Source: Neorhizobium sp. JUb45
GTDB taxonomy: Bacteria; Pseudomonadota; Alphaproteobacteria; Rhizobiales; Rhizobiaceae
DNA: 64,000 bases
Assembly: GCF_004343585.1 (NCBI RefSeq)
Contig: NZ_SLYW01000004.1
Location: 62,001 to 126,000 of the forward strand
Direction: 5' to 3'
Shown: in pieces, positions 19,024-27,282 of the stretch
Layout: every line of letters begins with the position of its first letter
How positions within the stretch are numbered: position 1 is the first letter of the stretch
Program-made: the position numbers and the translations under genes
The notes under the pieces: generated by a model
What the model saw: the letters and a program-made list of their open reading frames with translations, nothing else
Database searches by the model: none
What the model was told of the DNA's origin: nothing

Positions 19024-19776
19024 TCACTTGGTACGGCCGGCGAGGATCGCCCGCGCCTTGTCGAGATCCGCGGGTGTGTCGACGCCCAGCGGCACCGAAT
19101 GCACGATTTCCACGTCGATACGCATGCCGGCTTCCAGCGCCCGCAGCTGTTCCAGTTTTTCGCGTTGCTCCAGCGCGGATGGCTTCATCGAAACGAAACG
19201 CGCAAGCGCAGCGCGGCGATAGGTATAAAGCCCAATATGGTGATAGAGCGGGCCGTCGCCATAAGGCGCGGTCGTGCGGGTAAAATAGAGCGCCTTCAGG
19301 CGTGTGTCGGAGATCGGCGAGCCGACCACCTTCACCACATGCGGGCTGGCCTTCTCATGCTCGTCGGTGATCTCGACCGTCAGCGTGGCGATATCCACGT
19401 CCGGGTTTTCCATCGGCTTCAGCGAAGCCTGCACCACTTCCGGCTCGATGGTCGGCAGGTCGCCCTGCACGTTGATGATGAATTCGGCCTTGGCATCCGG
19501 GTCCACAAGCTGCACGGCCTCGAAAATGCGGTCCGAACCGGACTGGTGATCGGCGCGGGTCATGACCACTTCGAAACCGGCTTGCTTCACCACGTCGAAC
19601 ACGCGCTGGTCGTCGACGGCAACGATGACGCGGCCGACATTGGCTTCCGTCGCGCGTTTCGCCACCTGGATGATCATCGGTAAGCCATTGATATCGGCGA
19701 GCGGTTTGTCCGGAAGACGGGTCGACGCCATGCGCGCCGGGATCAGAACCAACGTCTTGTCGGAAGCCAAAGTCAT
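19024..19776 (-). CDS. kdsB: CMP-KDO synthetase (3-deoxy-manno-octulosonate cytidylyltransferase)
   Basis: Activates KDO with CTP for lipid A-core assembly. 250 residues with the N-terminal nucleotide-binding signature [20 protein letters not shown], then DHQSGSDRI and [11 protein letters not shown]. First gene of kdsB-pheA. A good promoter sits in the gap upstream. Confidence 0.95.
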   Translation of the reverse strand: MTLASDKTLVLIPARMASTRLPDKPLADINGLPMIIQVAKRATEANVGRVIVAVDDQRVFDVVKQAGFEVVMTRADHQSGSDRIFEAVQLVDPDAKAEFIINVQGDLPTIEPEVVQASLKPMENPDVDIATLTVEITDEHEKASPHVVKVVGSPISDTRLKALYFTRTTAPYGDGPLYHHIGLYTYRRAALARFVSMKPSALEQREKLEQLRALEAGMRIDVEIVHSVPLGVDTPADLDKARAILAGRTK

Positions 19777-19832
19777 GGTGGTAAGCCCTTCAAATCTGGT
19801 GCGAATAGTGGCAAAACGTCTCAGTTGCGAGT

Positions 19833-19861
19833 GCTATATTCGGATTGCACGCGTGCTGCAA
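19833..19861 (-). promoter_or_regulatory. Candidate kdsB-pheA promoter
   Basis: Minus strand: TTGCAG (19856-19861), 17-bp spacer, TATAGC (19833-19838), about 57 bp upstream of the kdsB ATG in the divergent kdsB/cycM region. Confidence 0.55.
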
Positions 19862-19930
19862 AAGACATAGCTTTTCAGCGATTTCAAGATAGGCTGCTCG
19901 TATTGGGCGGTGAGGAGGAGGGTATTTGTC

Positions 19931-20506
19931 GTGAACCCCTATGTGAATATGGGCGTGGGAGCCCTGTTGGCCTCGGTCTTCGTTCTGATGTCGGTTTCGA
20001 TCGCGTCGGAAGGACTGTTCCATTCGCCAGCGCCGGAAAAACCCGGCTTCGAGATCGTCGCGGAAGAAGCAGCAGCCGGAGGCGGCGGGGAGGCCGCAGC
20101 AGCGGCAGCCGTGCCGATCGCACAGCTTCTCGCCAGTGCCGATGCCAAGGCCGGTGAAACCGTCTTCAAGAAGTGTCAAAGCTGTCATGACGCGACCAAG
20201 GGAGGGCCCAACAAGGTTGGTCCCAATCTCTTCGGTCTCGTCAATCGCCCGATCGCCACGCATGAGGGCTTCAGCTACTCGGCTGCCATGAAGGATTATT
20301 CCAAGGGTGGCGAAGAAAAGTGGACCTACGATCACCTCAGCCACTTCCTTACCGCGCCGAAGGCCTACATCGCCGGAACCGCCATGGGCTTTGCCGGCAT
20401 CAAGAAGGATGAGGAGCGCGCCAACCTGATCGCCTATCTGCGCACGCTGGCCGATACGCCCGAGCCTCTGCCGGATCCGGCGGCACCGCCGCCGGCCACC
20501 AACTGA
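19931..20506 (+). CDS. cycM: Membrane-anchored cytochrome c (CycM type)
   Basis: Electron carrier held in the inner membrane by an uncleaved N-terminal helix (about residues 8-30), linking the bc1 complex to an aa3-type oxidase in rhizobia. An Ala/Gly/Glu-rich linker follows, then a class I cytochrome c domain with heme site C82-x-x-C85-H86 and the axial methionine in GTAMGFAG. A Pro-rich tail ends the 191-residue protein. The GTG at 19931 is preferred because GAGGAGGAG lies just upstream; an earlier GTG would place that motif inside the coding region. Confidence 0.93.
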   Translation: MNPYVNMGVGALLASVFVLMSVSIASEGLFHSPAPEKPGFEIVAEEAAAGGGGEAAAAAAVPIAQLLASADAKAGETVFKKCQSCHDATKGGPNKVGPNLFGLVNRPIATHEGFSYSAAMKDYSKGGEEKWTYDHLSHFLTAPKAYIAGTAMGFAGIKKDEERANLIAYLRTLADTPEPLPDPAAPPPATN

Positions 20507-20528
20507 TCATTTCGCTGAATATATATAT

Positions 20529-20556
20529 AAAGCCCGGTTCGAAGCCGGGCTTTTTT
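20529..20556 (+). terminator. cycM terminator
   Basis: Nine-bp inverted repeat (20529-20537 and 20545-20553) with a seven-base loop and a T6 run, 23 bp after the cycM stop. Confidence 0.88.
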
Positions 20557-20575
20557 CATGGTCTTTTGCGCGGGC

Positions 20576-21520
20576 TCAGCCGAGCAGCCACATCCAGAAG
20601 CTGACGGTCAGCACACCGAACAGTGTGGTGATGCTGATGGTGGAAGCCGCCATGCCCTGTCCCGCGCGAAAACGCATGGCGATCAGCCAGGCATTGATGC
20701 CGGTCGGCACGGAGGAGGTGATCACGATCGCCATCGTCCAGGCCGGAGAAAGTTCCAGCAGATGCGCCACCGCATACACGCAGGCCGGCATCAGCATCAG
20801 CTTCAGGCACGCGGTCACGGTGGCAAGGCCCAGATTGCCGCGGATCGGGTATTGCGTCAGCGTCATGCCGAGCGAGATGAGCGCCAGCGGTGCGGTGGTG
20901 GAGGCGATCTGGTCGACAAGGTTCTTGGCCAGAGACGGCAATGTCAGGCCGAGGCCGTTCATGATCAGGCCTGCAAACAGCGCGATGACAAGCGGATTGC
21001 GGATGAGGTTGGAGCCCACCTGTTTCAGCACGGCCATTATGCTCCGGCGCCCGCCGCCATCCACCTTGGCGGTCGCACTTTCCATCAATACCGTGCCCAC
21101 CACCATCATCAGCGGCAGGTGGATGGCAATCAGGATGGAGAGCGCCACGATCCCGTCATTGCCGACGGACAGGCCGACCAGCGGCAGGCCGATGAAAACA
21201 TTGTTGGCGAAGGCGGACGACATGCCGGCGATCACGCCGATCTTGGCATCGCGACCGAACAGATAACGGGCCGCCAGATGCCCCACCGTCCAGGTAATGG
21301 CGACACCGGTAAAATAGGCGATCCAGAGGCGGAAGGGCGAGGCTCCATGAAAATCCGCTTCGGCCAGCGTGCGAAAGATCAGGAGCGGCAATGGCAGCTT
21401 GAAGACGAATTCGCCTAGCGCATCGCCCACCTTGGCGCCGACGAATTTGGTTCTCGCGAGTGTCCAGCCCAGAAGAATGAGGAGGAAGACCGGGGCGACA
21501 TTCAGGAAGACAGCTGACAC
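20576..21520 (-). CDS. AEC family transporter (auxin efflux carrier type)
   Basis: Ten hydrophobic segments in 314 residues with the two-fold five-helix organisation of the AEC family. Conserved pieces are FANNVFIGLPLVGL and SVPTGINAWLIAMRF. Bacterial AEC proteins transport malate or other carboxylates; the substrate here is unknown. The start is GTG 21520 with a poor ribosome-binding site, so it is less certain. A strong minus-strand terminator lies 110 bp upstream of the gene (see 21631-21653). Confidence 0.87.
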   Translation of the reverse strand: MSAVFLNVAPVFLLILLGWTLARTKFVGAKVGDALGEFVFKLPLPLLIFRTLAEADFHGASPFRLWIAYFTGVAITWTVGHLAARYLFGRDAKIGVIAGMSSAFANNVFIGLPLVGLSVGNDGIVALSILIAIHLPLMMVVGTVLMESATAKVDGGGRRSIMAVLKQVGSNLIRNPLVIALFAGLIMNGLGLTLPSLAKNLVDQIASTTAPLALISLGMTLTQYPIRGNLGLATVTACLKLMLMPACVYAVAHLLELSPAWTMAIVITSSVPTGINAWLIAMRFRAGQGMAASTISITTLFGVLTVSFWMWLLG

Positions 21521-21623
21521 GGAGAAATGCTTTCGGGAGACGGGCGTATGATTGCGTCTAGCGCATATCGTCCATCACGACAAATGTATTGCCATCTATT
21601 TGGCGGGAAAGCGCAAATACGGA

Positions 21624-21800
21624 AAACAAAAAAGCGGGGGAAGCCCCCGCTTTCCGTCCCGATCCTGCCGGGTGTCCGGTTTAACTTCCGCCAGTACATC
21701 CGTGGTCGGGTGCAAAACCGGTAACGGCGGCTTTTCAGCCCTTGATGGCCATGCGTCGTGGCCTCCGTTGAAAACAAACGTATCCCTCTTTCATGACAGG
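21624..21800 (-). ncRNA. Structured minus-strand transcript ending in a terminator (leader or sRNA candidate)
   Basis: The 374-bp gap between the AEC gene and the PfkB kinase holds a minus-strand terminator (10-bp stem 21631-21640/21644-21653, then TTTTTTGTTTT). Upstream the transcript can form GGCCA/TGGCC and GGCU-GAAA-AGCC hairpins, and CCGGUUU/AAACCGG interleaved with CCGCC/GGCGG. A GGAGG precedes a five-codon ORF (MAIKG) at about 21735-21752. TTGACG with ATGAAA 17 bp away near 21790-21820 could be the promoter. It may be an attenuated leader of the AEC gene or a separate sRNA. Confidence 0.5.
21631..21653 (-). terminator. Terminator upstream of the AEC transporter gene
   Basis: Perfect 10-bp GC-rich stem with a three-base loop, followed on the minus strand by TTTTTTGTTTT. 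On the plus strand there is no useful T-run, so its orientation is clear. Confidence 0.85.
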
Positions 21801-21894
21801 CATATGACCTGCGTCAATCCTCCGGTTTTCTGCTTTCTTTCGGGTCAGAAATGGCTATGACGGGGGAACCCAGTCACGGAGAAAGCATCGGCAT

Positions 21895-22887
21895 ATGAGC
21901 AGGTTCGACGTCCTCACCATCGGTAACGCCATCGTGGATATCATCGCGCGCTGCGATGACCAGTTTCTCACCGACAACGGCATCACCAAGGCGGCCATGA
22001 ATCTGATCGACGCCGAGCGCGCCGAACTTCTCTATTCGCTGATGGGCCCGGCCCACGAAGCATCCGGCGGCAGCGCCGGCAATACGGCGGCGGGCATTGC
22101 CAATCTCGGCGGCAAGGCTGCCTATTTCGGCAAGGTCGCGGCCGACCAGCTCGGCGAAATCTTTCAGCACGATATCCGTGCTCAGGGCGTCCATTACGAA
22201 ACCAAGCCGGATGGCACATTTCCGCCAACCGCCCGCTCGATGATTTTCGTCACGCCCGACGGCGAGCGCTCGATGAACACCTATCTCGGTGCCTGCGTCG
22301 ATCTTGGCCCGGAACATGTCGAGGAAGACGTGGTGAAGGATTCGAAGGTCACCTATTTCGAAGGTTATCTGTGGGATCCGCCGCGCGCGAAAGAAGCCAT
22401 TCTCGAATGCAGCCGCATCGCCCATGAGGCCGGCCGCGAAGTGTCCATGACGCTGTCCGACCCGTTCTGCGTCGGCCGTTATCGTGATGAATTCCTGGAC
22501 CTGATGCGTTCCGGCAAGGTCGACATCGTGTTCGCCAACAAGCAGGAAGCCCTGTCGCTCTACGAAACCGACGATTTCGAATTGGCGCTCGACAAGATCA
22601 GCGCCGATTGCAAGCTGGCAGCCGTCACCATGTCGGAAGAAGGTGCGGTCATCGTGCGCGGCGACGAGCGGATCAAGATCCCGGCTCTGCCGATCCGCGA
22701 ACTGGTCGATACCACAGGCGCCGGCGATCTTTTCGCTGCCGGCTTCCTTGCCGCTTATACCAAGGATCGTTCACTGGAAGATTGCGGCAAGCTCGGTTGC
22801 CTTGCTGCCGGCATCGTCATCCAGCAGGTCGGTCCGCGGCCGCTGGAATCGATGCAGCCGCAGGCCTCGGCTGCAGGCCTTATTTAA
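21895..22887 (+). CDS. PfkB-family carbohydrate/nucleoside kinase (adenosine kinase-like)
   Basis: Ribokinase-fold kinase of 330 residues. The N-terminal substrate region includes ASGGSAGNTAAGIANLGG and the C-terminal PfkB signature is DTTGAGDLFAAGFLAAY, with the catalytic aspartate in TGAGD. Rhizobial members are annotated as adenosine kinases; ribose or other sugars remain possible. Its 3' end overlaps the convergent SH3 gene by 8 bp. Confidence 0.88.
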   Translation: MSRFDVLTIGNAIVDIIARCDDQFLTDNGITKAAMNLIDAERAELLYSLMGPAHEASGGSAGNTAAGIANLGGKAAYFGKVAADQLGEIFQHDIRAQGVHYETKPDGTFPPTARSMIFVTPDGERSMNTYLGACVDLGPEHVEEDVVKDSKVTYFEGYLWDPPRAKEAILECSRIAHEAGREVSMTLSDPFCVGRYRDEFLDLMRSGKVDIVFANKQEALSLYETDDFELALDKISADCKLAAVTMSEEGAVIVRGDERIKIPALPIRELVDTTGAGDLFAAGFLAAYTKDRSLEDCGKLGCLAAGIVIQQVGPRPLESMQPQASAAGLI

Positions 22888-23425
22888 AGGCTTCTCCGGG
22901 GTAGGCGCCCCAGATTTCGCCCTGGTTGACCCAACCCTCTGCCTCGCCGGCTTCGGCGTGGCACCAGTCGCCATTACATTCGCCGATGGTCAGAACCGCA
23001 CCCGGCTCGACCTTGGCGATGATGGCGCTCGAGCCTTCCGCCCTGCTGCGCATGTTGACGAAAACGTCGTCGCCCTTGCCGCGCATCCACGGGGCGGCCA
23101 CGGCAGTGCGGGTGCCGGAAAGCAGTGCCTGGTTGACCCAGCCTTCGGTGCCGTCGGCATCGCGCACGCGGCGCCAGTTTTCATATTCCTGAATGATTTC
23201 CATCGGCGTGCCGGCCTTCATATACATCCATGAAACGGCATAATCGGTGCTCGGGCCGATGCGGATATTCACTTTTCTCGATTTCAGGCTGGCGAAGCGG
23301 GGAAGCGGCAGGCCGCTGGCGCCCTTGCCCGCCCCTTGCGCAAGAACAGGTCCCACGAATACCGGTGCGGCAGCTGTGAGACAAAGCGTGATGGCAAGGA
23401 TGGAATTGCGAATGACGCGACGCAT
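22880..23425 (-). CDS. Exported SH3-domain protein
   Basis: 181 residues with a signal peptide at 1-30 (LTAAAPVFVGPVLAQ) and two bacterial SH3 (SH3_3/SH3_4-type) repeats, each ending in EGWVNQ. Such repeats bind cell wall or protein partners in the periplasm. The start ATG 23425 has AGGAC upstream; a longer reading from 23485 is unlikely. No enzymatic motif is visible. Confidence 0.85.
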   Translation of the reverse strand: MRRVIRNSILAITLCLTAAAPVFVGPVLAQGAGKGASGLPLPRFASLKSRKVNIRIGPSTDYAVSWMYMKAGTPMEIIQEYENWRRVRDADGTEGWVNQALLSGTRTAVAAPWMRGKGDDVFVNMRSRAEGSSAIIAKVEPGAVLTIGECNGDWCHAEAGEAEGWVNQGEIWGAYPGEAFK

Positions 23426-23576
23426 ATGTTTTTTAGTCCTAGATAGTTCGGAAGCCGCGTGTGTTTCGCGATCTCGCAAGCGCATGACGAGTTTCGTTTG
23501 TCTTCGCCGAAGGGTCTGGTAGAAAACGCTTAACCCAGACAGGATCGCAAAACTTGGTTAAGGACCTCTGAACAGC

Positions 23577-24581
23577 ATGACCGCCAAGAAGAAGCCCCGG
23601 GTCTATCTGACGCGCAAACTGCCGGACGCCGTGGAAACCCGCATGCGCGAGCTTTTCGACGCCGAACTCAATATCGACGACACGCCGCGCACGCGCGAAC
23701 AACTGGCCGCCGCCATGGCGGAGGTCGATGTTCTGGTGCCCACCGTCACCGATCGTATCGATGCCGAGCTGATCGAAAAGGCAGGGCCGCAGCTAAAACT
23801 GATCGCCGGTTTTTCCAACGGTACCGACCATATCGATGTCGATGCCGCCGCGAAAAAGGGCGTCACCGTCACCAACACGCCGAACGTGCTGACCGAAGAC
23901 ACGGCCGACATGACGATGGCGCTGATCTTTGCCGTCATGCGCCGGCTGGTGGAAGGCTCGCAGGTGCTGATGGACAAGCCCGGCCACTGGGAAGGCTGGT
24001 CACCCACCTGGATGCTCGGCCGCCGTATCGGCGGAAAGCGCATCGGTATCATCGGCATGGGTCGTATCGGCACCGCCGTTGCCCGCCGCGCCAAGGCGTT
24101 TGGGCTTTCCGTGCATTACCACAATCGCGGGCCGATCAACCCGGCAACCGAAGCCGAACTCGAAGCCACCCACTGGGACAGCCTCGACCAGATGCTGGCG
24201 CGCGTCGATATCGTCTCGGTCAACTGCCCGTCGACACCGGCTACTTTCCATCTCCTCTCGGCCCGGCGCCTAGCGCTGATGCAGCCGTCGGCGATCATCG
24301 TCAACACCGCGCGCGGCGACGTCATCGACGAGGCCGCACTGATCCAGCTGCTGCGTGACGGAAAAATTGCCGGCGCCGGGCTGGACGTCTTTCAGAACGA
24401 GCCGGCCATCAATCCAAAGCTGCTGAAACTCGCCAAGGAAGGCAAGGCGGTGCTGTTCCCGCATATGGGCTCGGCAACGCTGGAAGGCCGCGTCGATATG
24501 GGCGACAAGGTGATCATCAACATCCGCGCCTATTTCGACGGGCATCGCCCGCCGAACCGGGTTCTTCCGGGGCGCGATTAG
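23577..24581 (+). CDS. D-2-hydroxyacid dehydrogenase (glyoxylate/hydroxypyruvate reductase type)
   Basis: NAD(P)-dependent reductase of 334 residues. The Rossmann motif is GMGRIG at 160-165 and the catalytic triad is R246 (NTARGDVIDE), E275 (DVFQNEP) and H296 (FPHMGSAT). The sequence most resembles GhrB/glyoxylate reductases that act on glyoxylate, hydroxypyruvate or 2-ketogluconate. It is transcribed alone and overlaps the convergent GNAT gene by 4 bp. Confidence 0.9.
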   Translation: MTAKKKPRVYLTRKLPDAVETRMRELFDAELNIDDTPRTREQLAAAMAEVDVLVPTVTDRIDAELIEKAGPQLKLIAGFSNGTDHIDVDAAAKKGVTVTNTPNVLTEDTADMTMALIFAVMRRLVEGSQVLMDKPGHWEGWSPTWMLGRRIGGKRIGIIGMGRIGTAVARRAKAFGLSVHYHNRGPINPATEAELEATHWDSLDQMLARVDIVSVNCPSTPATFHLLSARRLALMQPSAIIVNTARGDVIDEAALIQLLRDGKIAGAGLDVFQNEPAINPKLLKLAKEGKAVLFPHMGSATLEGRVDMGDKVIINIRAYFDGHRPPNRVLPGRD

Positions 24582-25051
24582 GCAAGCTGCTTCTGCATCT
24601 CGATGGATGTCGTGCGGTCAAAACCCGCATGGCGATTTTCCGCTGTCTTTTCAAAACCCCAGCGGCCGAACGTGGCATGGTTGCCGACAAGCTCGATACG
24701 GGTTTCCAGCCTGAGCGCCGGCAGTTTTCTGTCCCGCGCCACGTCCTCTGCCTTGGCCAGAAGCTTTCGGCCCAGCCCCTTGCCTTGAAAGGCGGGGGCA
24801 ATCGCCAGCTTGCCAACATACAGAAACTCGGCCTCCGGCTTGCAGAACACGCAGCCCACCAATTTTCCATCGTCTATCGCCACGAATGCAATCTCGTCTT
24901 TCGCCTTGTAGGCCAAAACCGCCAGTGTCAGCCGGTTGGCGGAGGAGGGCGGGTCAATCATGCCGTCCATATAGGCGAAAGAAGACAGGATCAGCGCCAG
25001 CAGTTCGTCCCAGCGCTGAAAATCGGCGCTGATAGGCACAATCTCGGTCAT
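24578..25051 (-). CDS. GNAT family N-acetyltransferase
   Basis: 157-residue acetyltransferase with the acetyl-CoA-binding motif APAFQGKGLGRKLLAKAEDVA and preceding strand FLYVGKLAI. The substrate is not evident. The ATG overlaps the stop of the MoeB/ThiF-like gene (4 bp), so they form a two-gene operon. Confidence 0.87.
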   Translation of the reverse strand: MTEIVPISADFQRWDELLALILSSFAYMDGMIDPPSSANRLTLAVLAYKAKDEIAFVAIDDGKLVGCVFCKPEAEFLYVGKLAIAPAFQGKGLGRKLLAKAEDVARDRKLPALRLETRIELVGNHATFGRWGFEKTAENRHAGFDRTTSIEMQKQLA

Positions 25052-25818
25052 TCGGCGGCGTCTTTCGTCTTGCGGCGTTTGTATCTGATCGTGTCGAACC
25101 GTGCCGACAGCGCGTCGTAAAGCATCAGGCGACCGATGAGCGGCTCACCGGTGCCGGTGATCACCTTGATCGCCTCCATGGCCATCAGCGTGCCGATCAC
25201 GCCGGTCAGCGCCCCGATCACGCCGGTCTCGGCACAGGCGGGCACCAGACCTTCCGGCGGCTTTTGCGGAAACAGGTCGCGGTAGGTTGGAAACAACACG
25301 CCATCCGGCCCGGTCTCATAGGGCTTCAGCACCGTCACCGAACCGTCGAAGCGGCCAACGGCACCGGTCACCAGCGGAATACGCGCCGCTTCCGCCGCAT
25401 CGGCCGCCATGTATCGGGTGTCAAAATTGTCGGAACCGTCGATCAGCAGATCAAAACCTTTGAGGTGATCGGCCGCCCAGACACTGGAAAAACGCTCTTC
25501 GAAGGTGATGACGCGCACATGCGGGTTCAACCGCGCAAGCGTTTTGCGCGCGCTCGCGGTCTTTTCCTCGCCCACCGTGCCGGTGTCGTGGATCACCTGC
25601 CGTTGCAGGTTGGAGAGCGACACATGGTCATCATCGGCAAAAGCCAGTGTGCCGATGCCGGCAGCGGCCAGATACAGCAGAACCGGCGCGCCCAGCCCCC
25701 CTGCGCCGATCACCATCACGCGGGCATTCTTCAGCATCTGCTGCCCCGTACCGCCGATTTCCGGCAGCAGAATATGGCGGCGATAGCGTTCGATCTCTTC
25801 GGTTGTCAGGGCGTCCAT
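25048..25818 (-). CDS. moeB: MoeB/ThiF-family adenylyltransferase
   Basis: E1-like enzyme that adenylates the C-terminal glycine of a sulfur-carrier protein (MoaD or ThiS). The 256 residues show RYRRHILLPEIGGTGQQ, the nucleotide loop GAGGLGAP at about 38-45, the catalytic DDDHVSLSNLQRQ and IDGSDNFDTRY, and a cysteine in VPACAETG. The paired CxxC zinc motifs of E. coli MoeB are absent. Whether it serves molybdopterin or thiamine synthesis cannot be decided here. Confidence 0.85.
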   Translation of the reverse strand: MDALTTEEIERYRRHILLPEIGGTGQQMLKNARVMVIGAGGLGAPVLLYLAAAGIGTLAFADDDHVSLSNLQRQVIHDTGTVGEEKTASARKTLARLNPHVRVITFEERFSSVWAADHLKGFDLLIDGSDNFDTRYMAADAAEAARIPLVTGAVGRFDGSVTVLKPYETGPDGVLFPTYRDLFPQKPPEGLVPACAETGVIGALTGVIGTLMAMEAIKVITGTGEPLIGRLMLYDALSARFDTIRYKRRKTKDAAE

Positions 25819-25857
25819 GGATCTATCCTAACACCGACACACCATTTGAATAGCGGC

Positions 25858-26979
25858 TCATCCCGCAATGCCGCCATGCTCGACGGTCAGGAACTGCGCC
25901 CGCTCGCCGAGCGCCGAAAACATCTCGCGGTCGGTGCCGGTCATGAAGGATTGTCCGCCGAGATCATGCACGAGATCAAACAGCGCCGCACGCCGGCCTT
26001 CGTCCAGATGCGCGGCAATCTCATCGAGCAGCAGAACGGGGGCAAATCCGGTCATGTTTGCGGTCAGTCGCGCATGCGCCAGCACAAGGCCCACGAGCAG
26101 TGCCTTCTGTTCACCTGTGGAACAGCGTGCCGCCTCCATGTTCTTGTCTCTGTGGCGTACCAGAAGATCGACCCTGTGCGGTCCGGAAAGTGTACGGCCG
26201 GCGGCGGCATCGCGACGCCGCCCTTCCTCCAGCATGAAGCAGAAATCCTCTTCGAGATCGGCAAACGGCCGGTCACCGGCCTCGTCCAGAAACCCGCTCA
26301 ATTGCAGATCGGGCGAAGGGAAGGGGGAAGCATCGCTTTCGGCAATCAGCGCTGTCAGAAGCCCCAGCATTTCCCGTCGCGCCGCCGCCATGGAAATGCC
26401 AAGCTCGGCCATCTGCACCTCGATGGCGGAAAGCCATGCCGGATCGAACCGGCCTTCCGAGAGCAGCCTGTTGCGGCTGCGCATGGCACGCTCGTAATCG
26501 GCGGCGCGTCGTCCGTGGGCGGGATCGAGCGACAGAACCAGCCGGTCGAGAAAACGTCGGCGGTCGGAGGAGGAGCCGGTAAACAGCCCGTCCATGGCCG
26601 GCGTCAGCCACAGCACATTCAGATGGTCGGTCAGTTCCTCGACGGAGCGTACCGGCGTGCCGTTCAGCCGTAGCCGCCGCGTCAGGCTTTCGCTGTCGCC
26701 ATCCAAGCCGGTGCCGATCGCAACCTCGCCCTCGCGGCCATCCACATCGGCAAACACGCTGAATCCGCCGGTCGCGCCGACACGGGTGACATCGGATAGC
26801 ACGGCGCGGCGAAGCCCGCGTCCCGGGGAAAGGAAGGAGACCGCTTCCAGCAGATTGGTCTTGCCGGCACCGTTATTGCCGGTCAGCACCACATGCCGCC
26901 CGTCGAGCGACAGCGACACTTCCGCATAGTTGCGGAAGTCGGTCAGCTTCAGACGGGACAGGGAGGTTTTTTCGGCCAT
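25858..26979 (-). CDS. recF: DNA replication/repair protein RecF
   Basis: SMC-like ATPase that with RecO and RecR directs RecA to gaps. The 373-residue protein has Walker A GNNGAGKT at 34-41, the signature STGEQKALLVGLVLAHA and Walker B LLLDEIAAHLD. I use ATG 26979 (MAEKTSLSRLKL), as the eight residues before it lack family support. It is not next to dnaA/dnaN/gyrB, which is normal in Rhizobiaceae. Confidence 0.95.
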   Translation of the reverse strand: MAEKTSLSRLKLTDFRNYAEVSLSLDGRHVVLTGNNGAGKTNLLEAVSFLSPGRGLRRAVLSDVTRVGATGGFSVFADVDGREGEVAIGTGLDGDSESLTRRLRLNGTPVRSVEELTDHLNVLWLTPAMDGLFTGSSSDRRRFLDRLVLSLDPAHGRRAADYERAMRSRNRLLSEGRFDPAWLSAIEVQMAELGISMAAARREMLGLLTALIAESDASPFPSPDLQLSGFLDEAGDRPFADLEEDFCFMLEEGRRRDAAAGRTLSGPHRVDLLVRHRDKNMEAARCSTGEQKALLVGLVLAHARLTANMTGFAPVLLLDEIAAHLDEGRRAALFDLVHDLGGQSFMTGTDREMFSALGERAQFLTVEHGGIAG

Positions 26980-27282
26980 CGCGATTCGTGCTTGTCGTTG
27001 CACAGGAGCTAAGGATTTCGAGGGGCAAAGGCAAGTTTTGTATTGGGCATAGCCTTTCCTTCACCACTCTCGCCACAAGGCCGGGTGACGCAAGATTCTA
27101 CCCAGCTGCAAAATGTGACCAGCCTTCAAGAAATACGCGCCAGCTAAAACAACAAGAACTCATAATTAACGAAAGGTCAGTATGCATGGCTAACAGCACG
27201 TTAATCAATCGCTCCCACAAATGGCGCCAGGGGCCGGCGTAACGGAACGATTGCATCACATTCATTCGATGGGGTATTTTTC
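26980..27282. other. Intergenic region recF / globin chemoreceptor
   Basis: A 303-bp divergent gap. It must hold both promoters, but I see no convincing -35/-10 pair. A short plus-strand reading of 18 codons (27186-27242, [10 protein letters not shown] start) lies 40 bp ahead of the receptor gene with a weak AAAGG upstream; it could be a leader peptide or chance. Confidence 0.3.

Noticed and set aside
21502-21777. 91-codon minus-strand frame
   Set aside because: It reads through a strong terminator and overlaps the AEC start; Arg/Pro-rich, no homology recognised.
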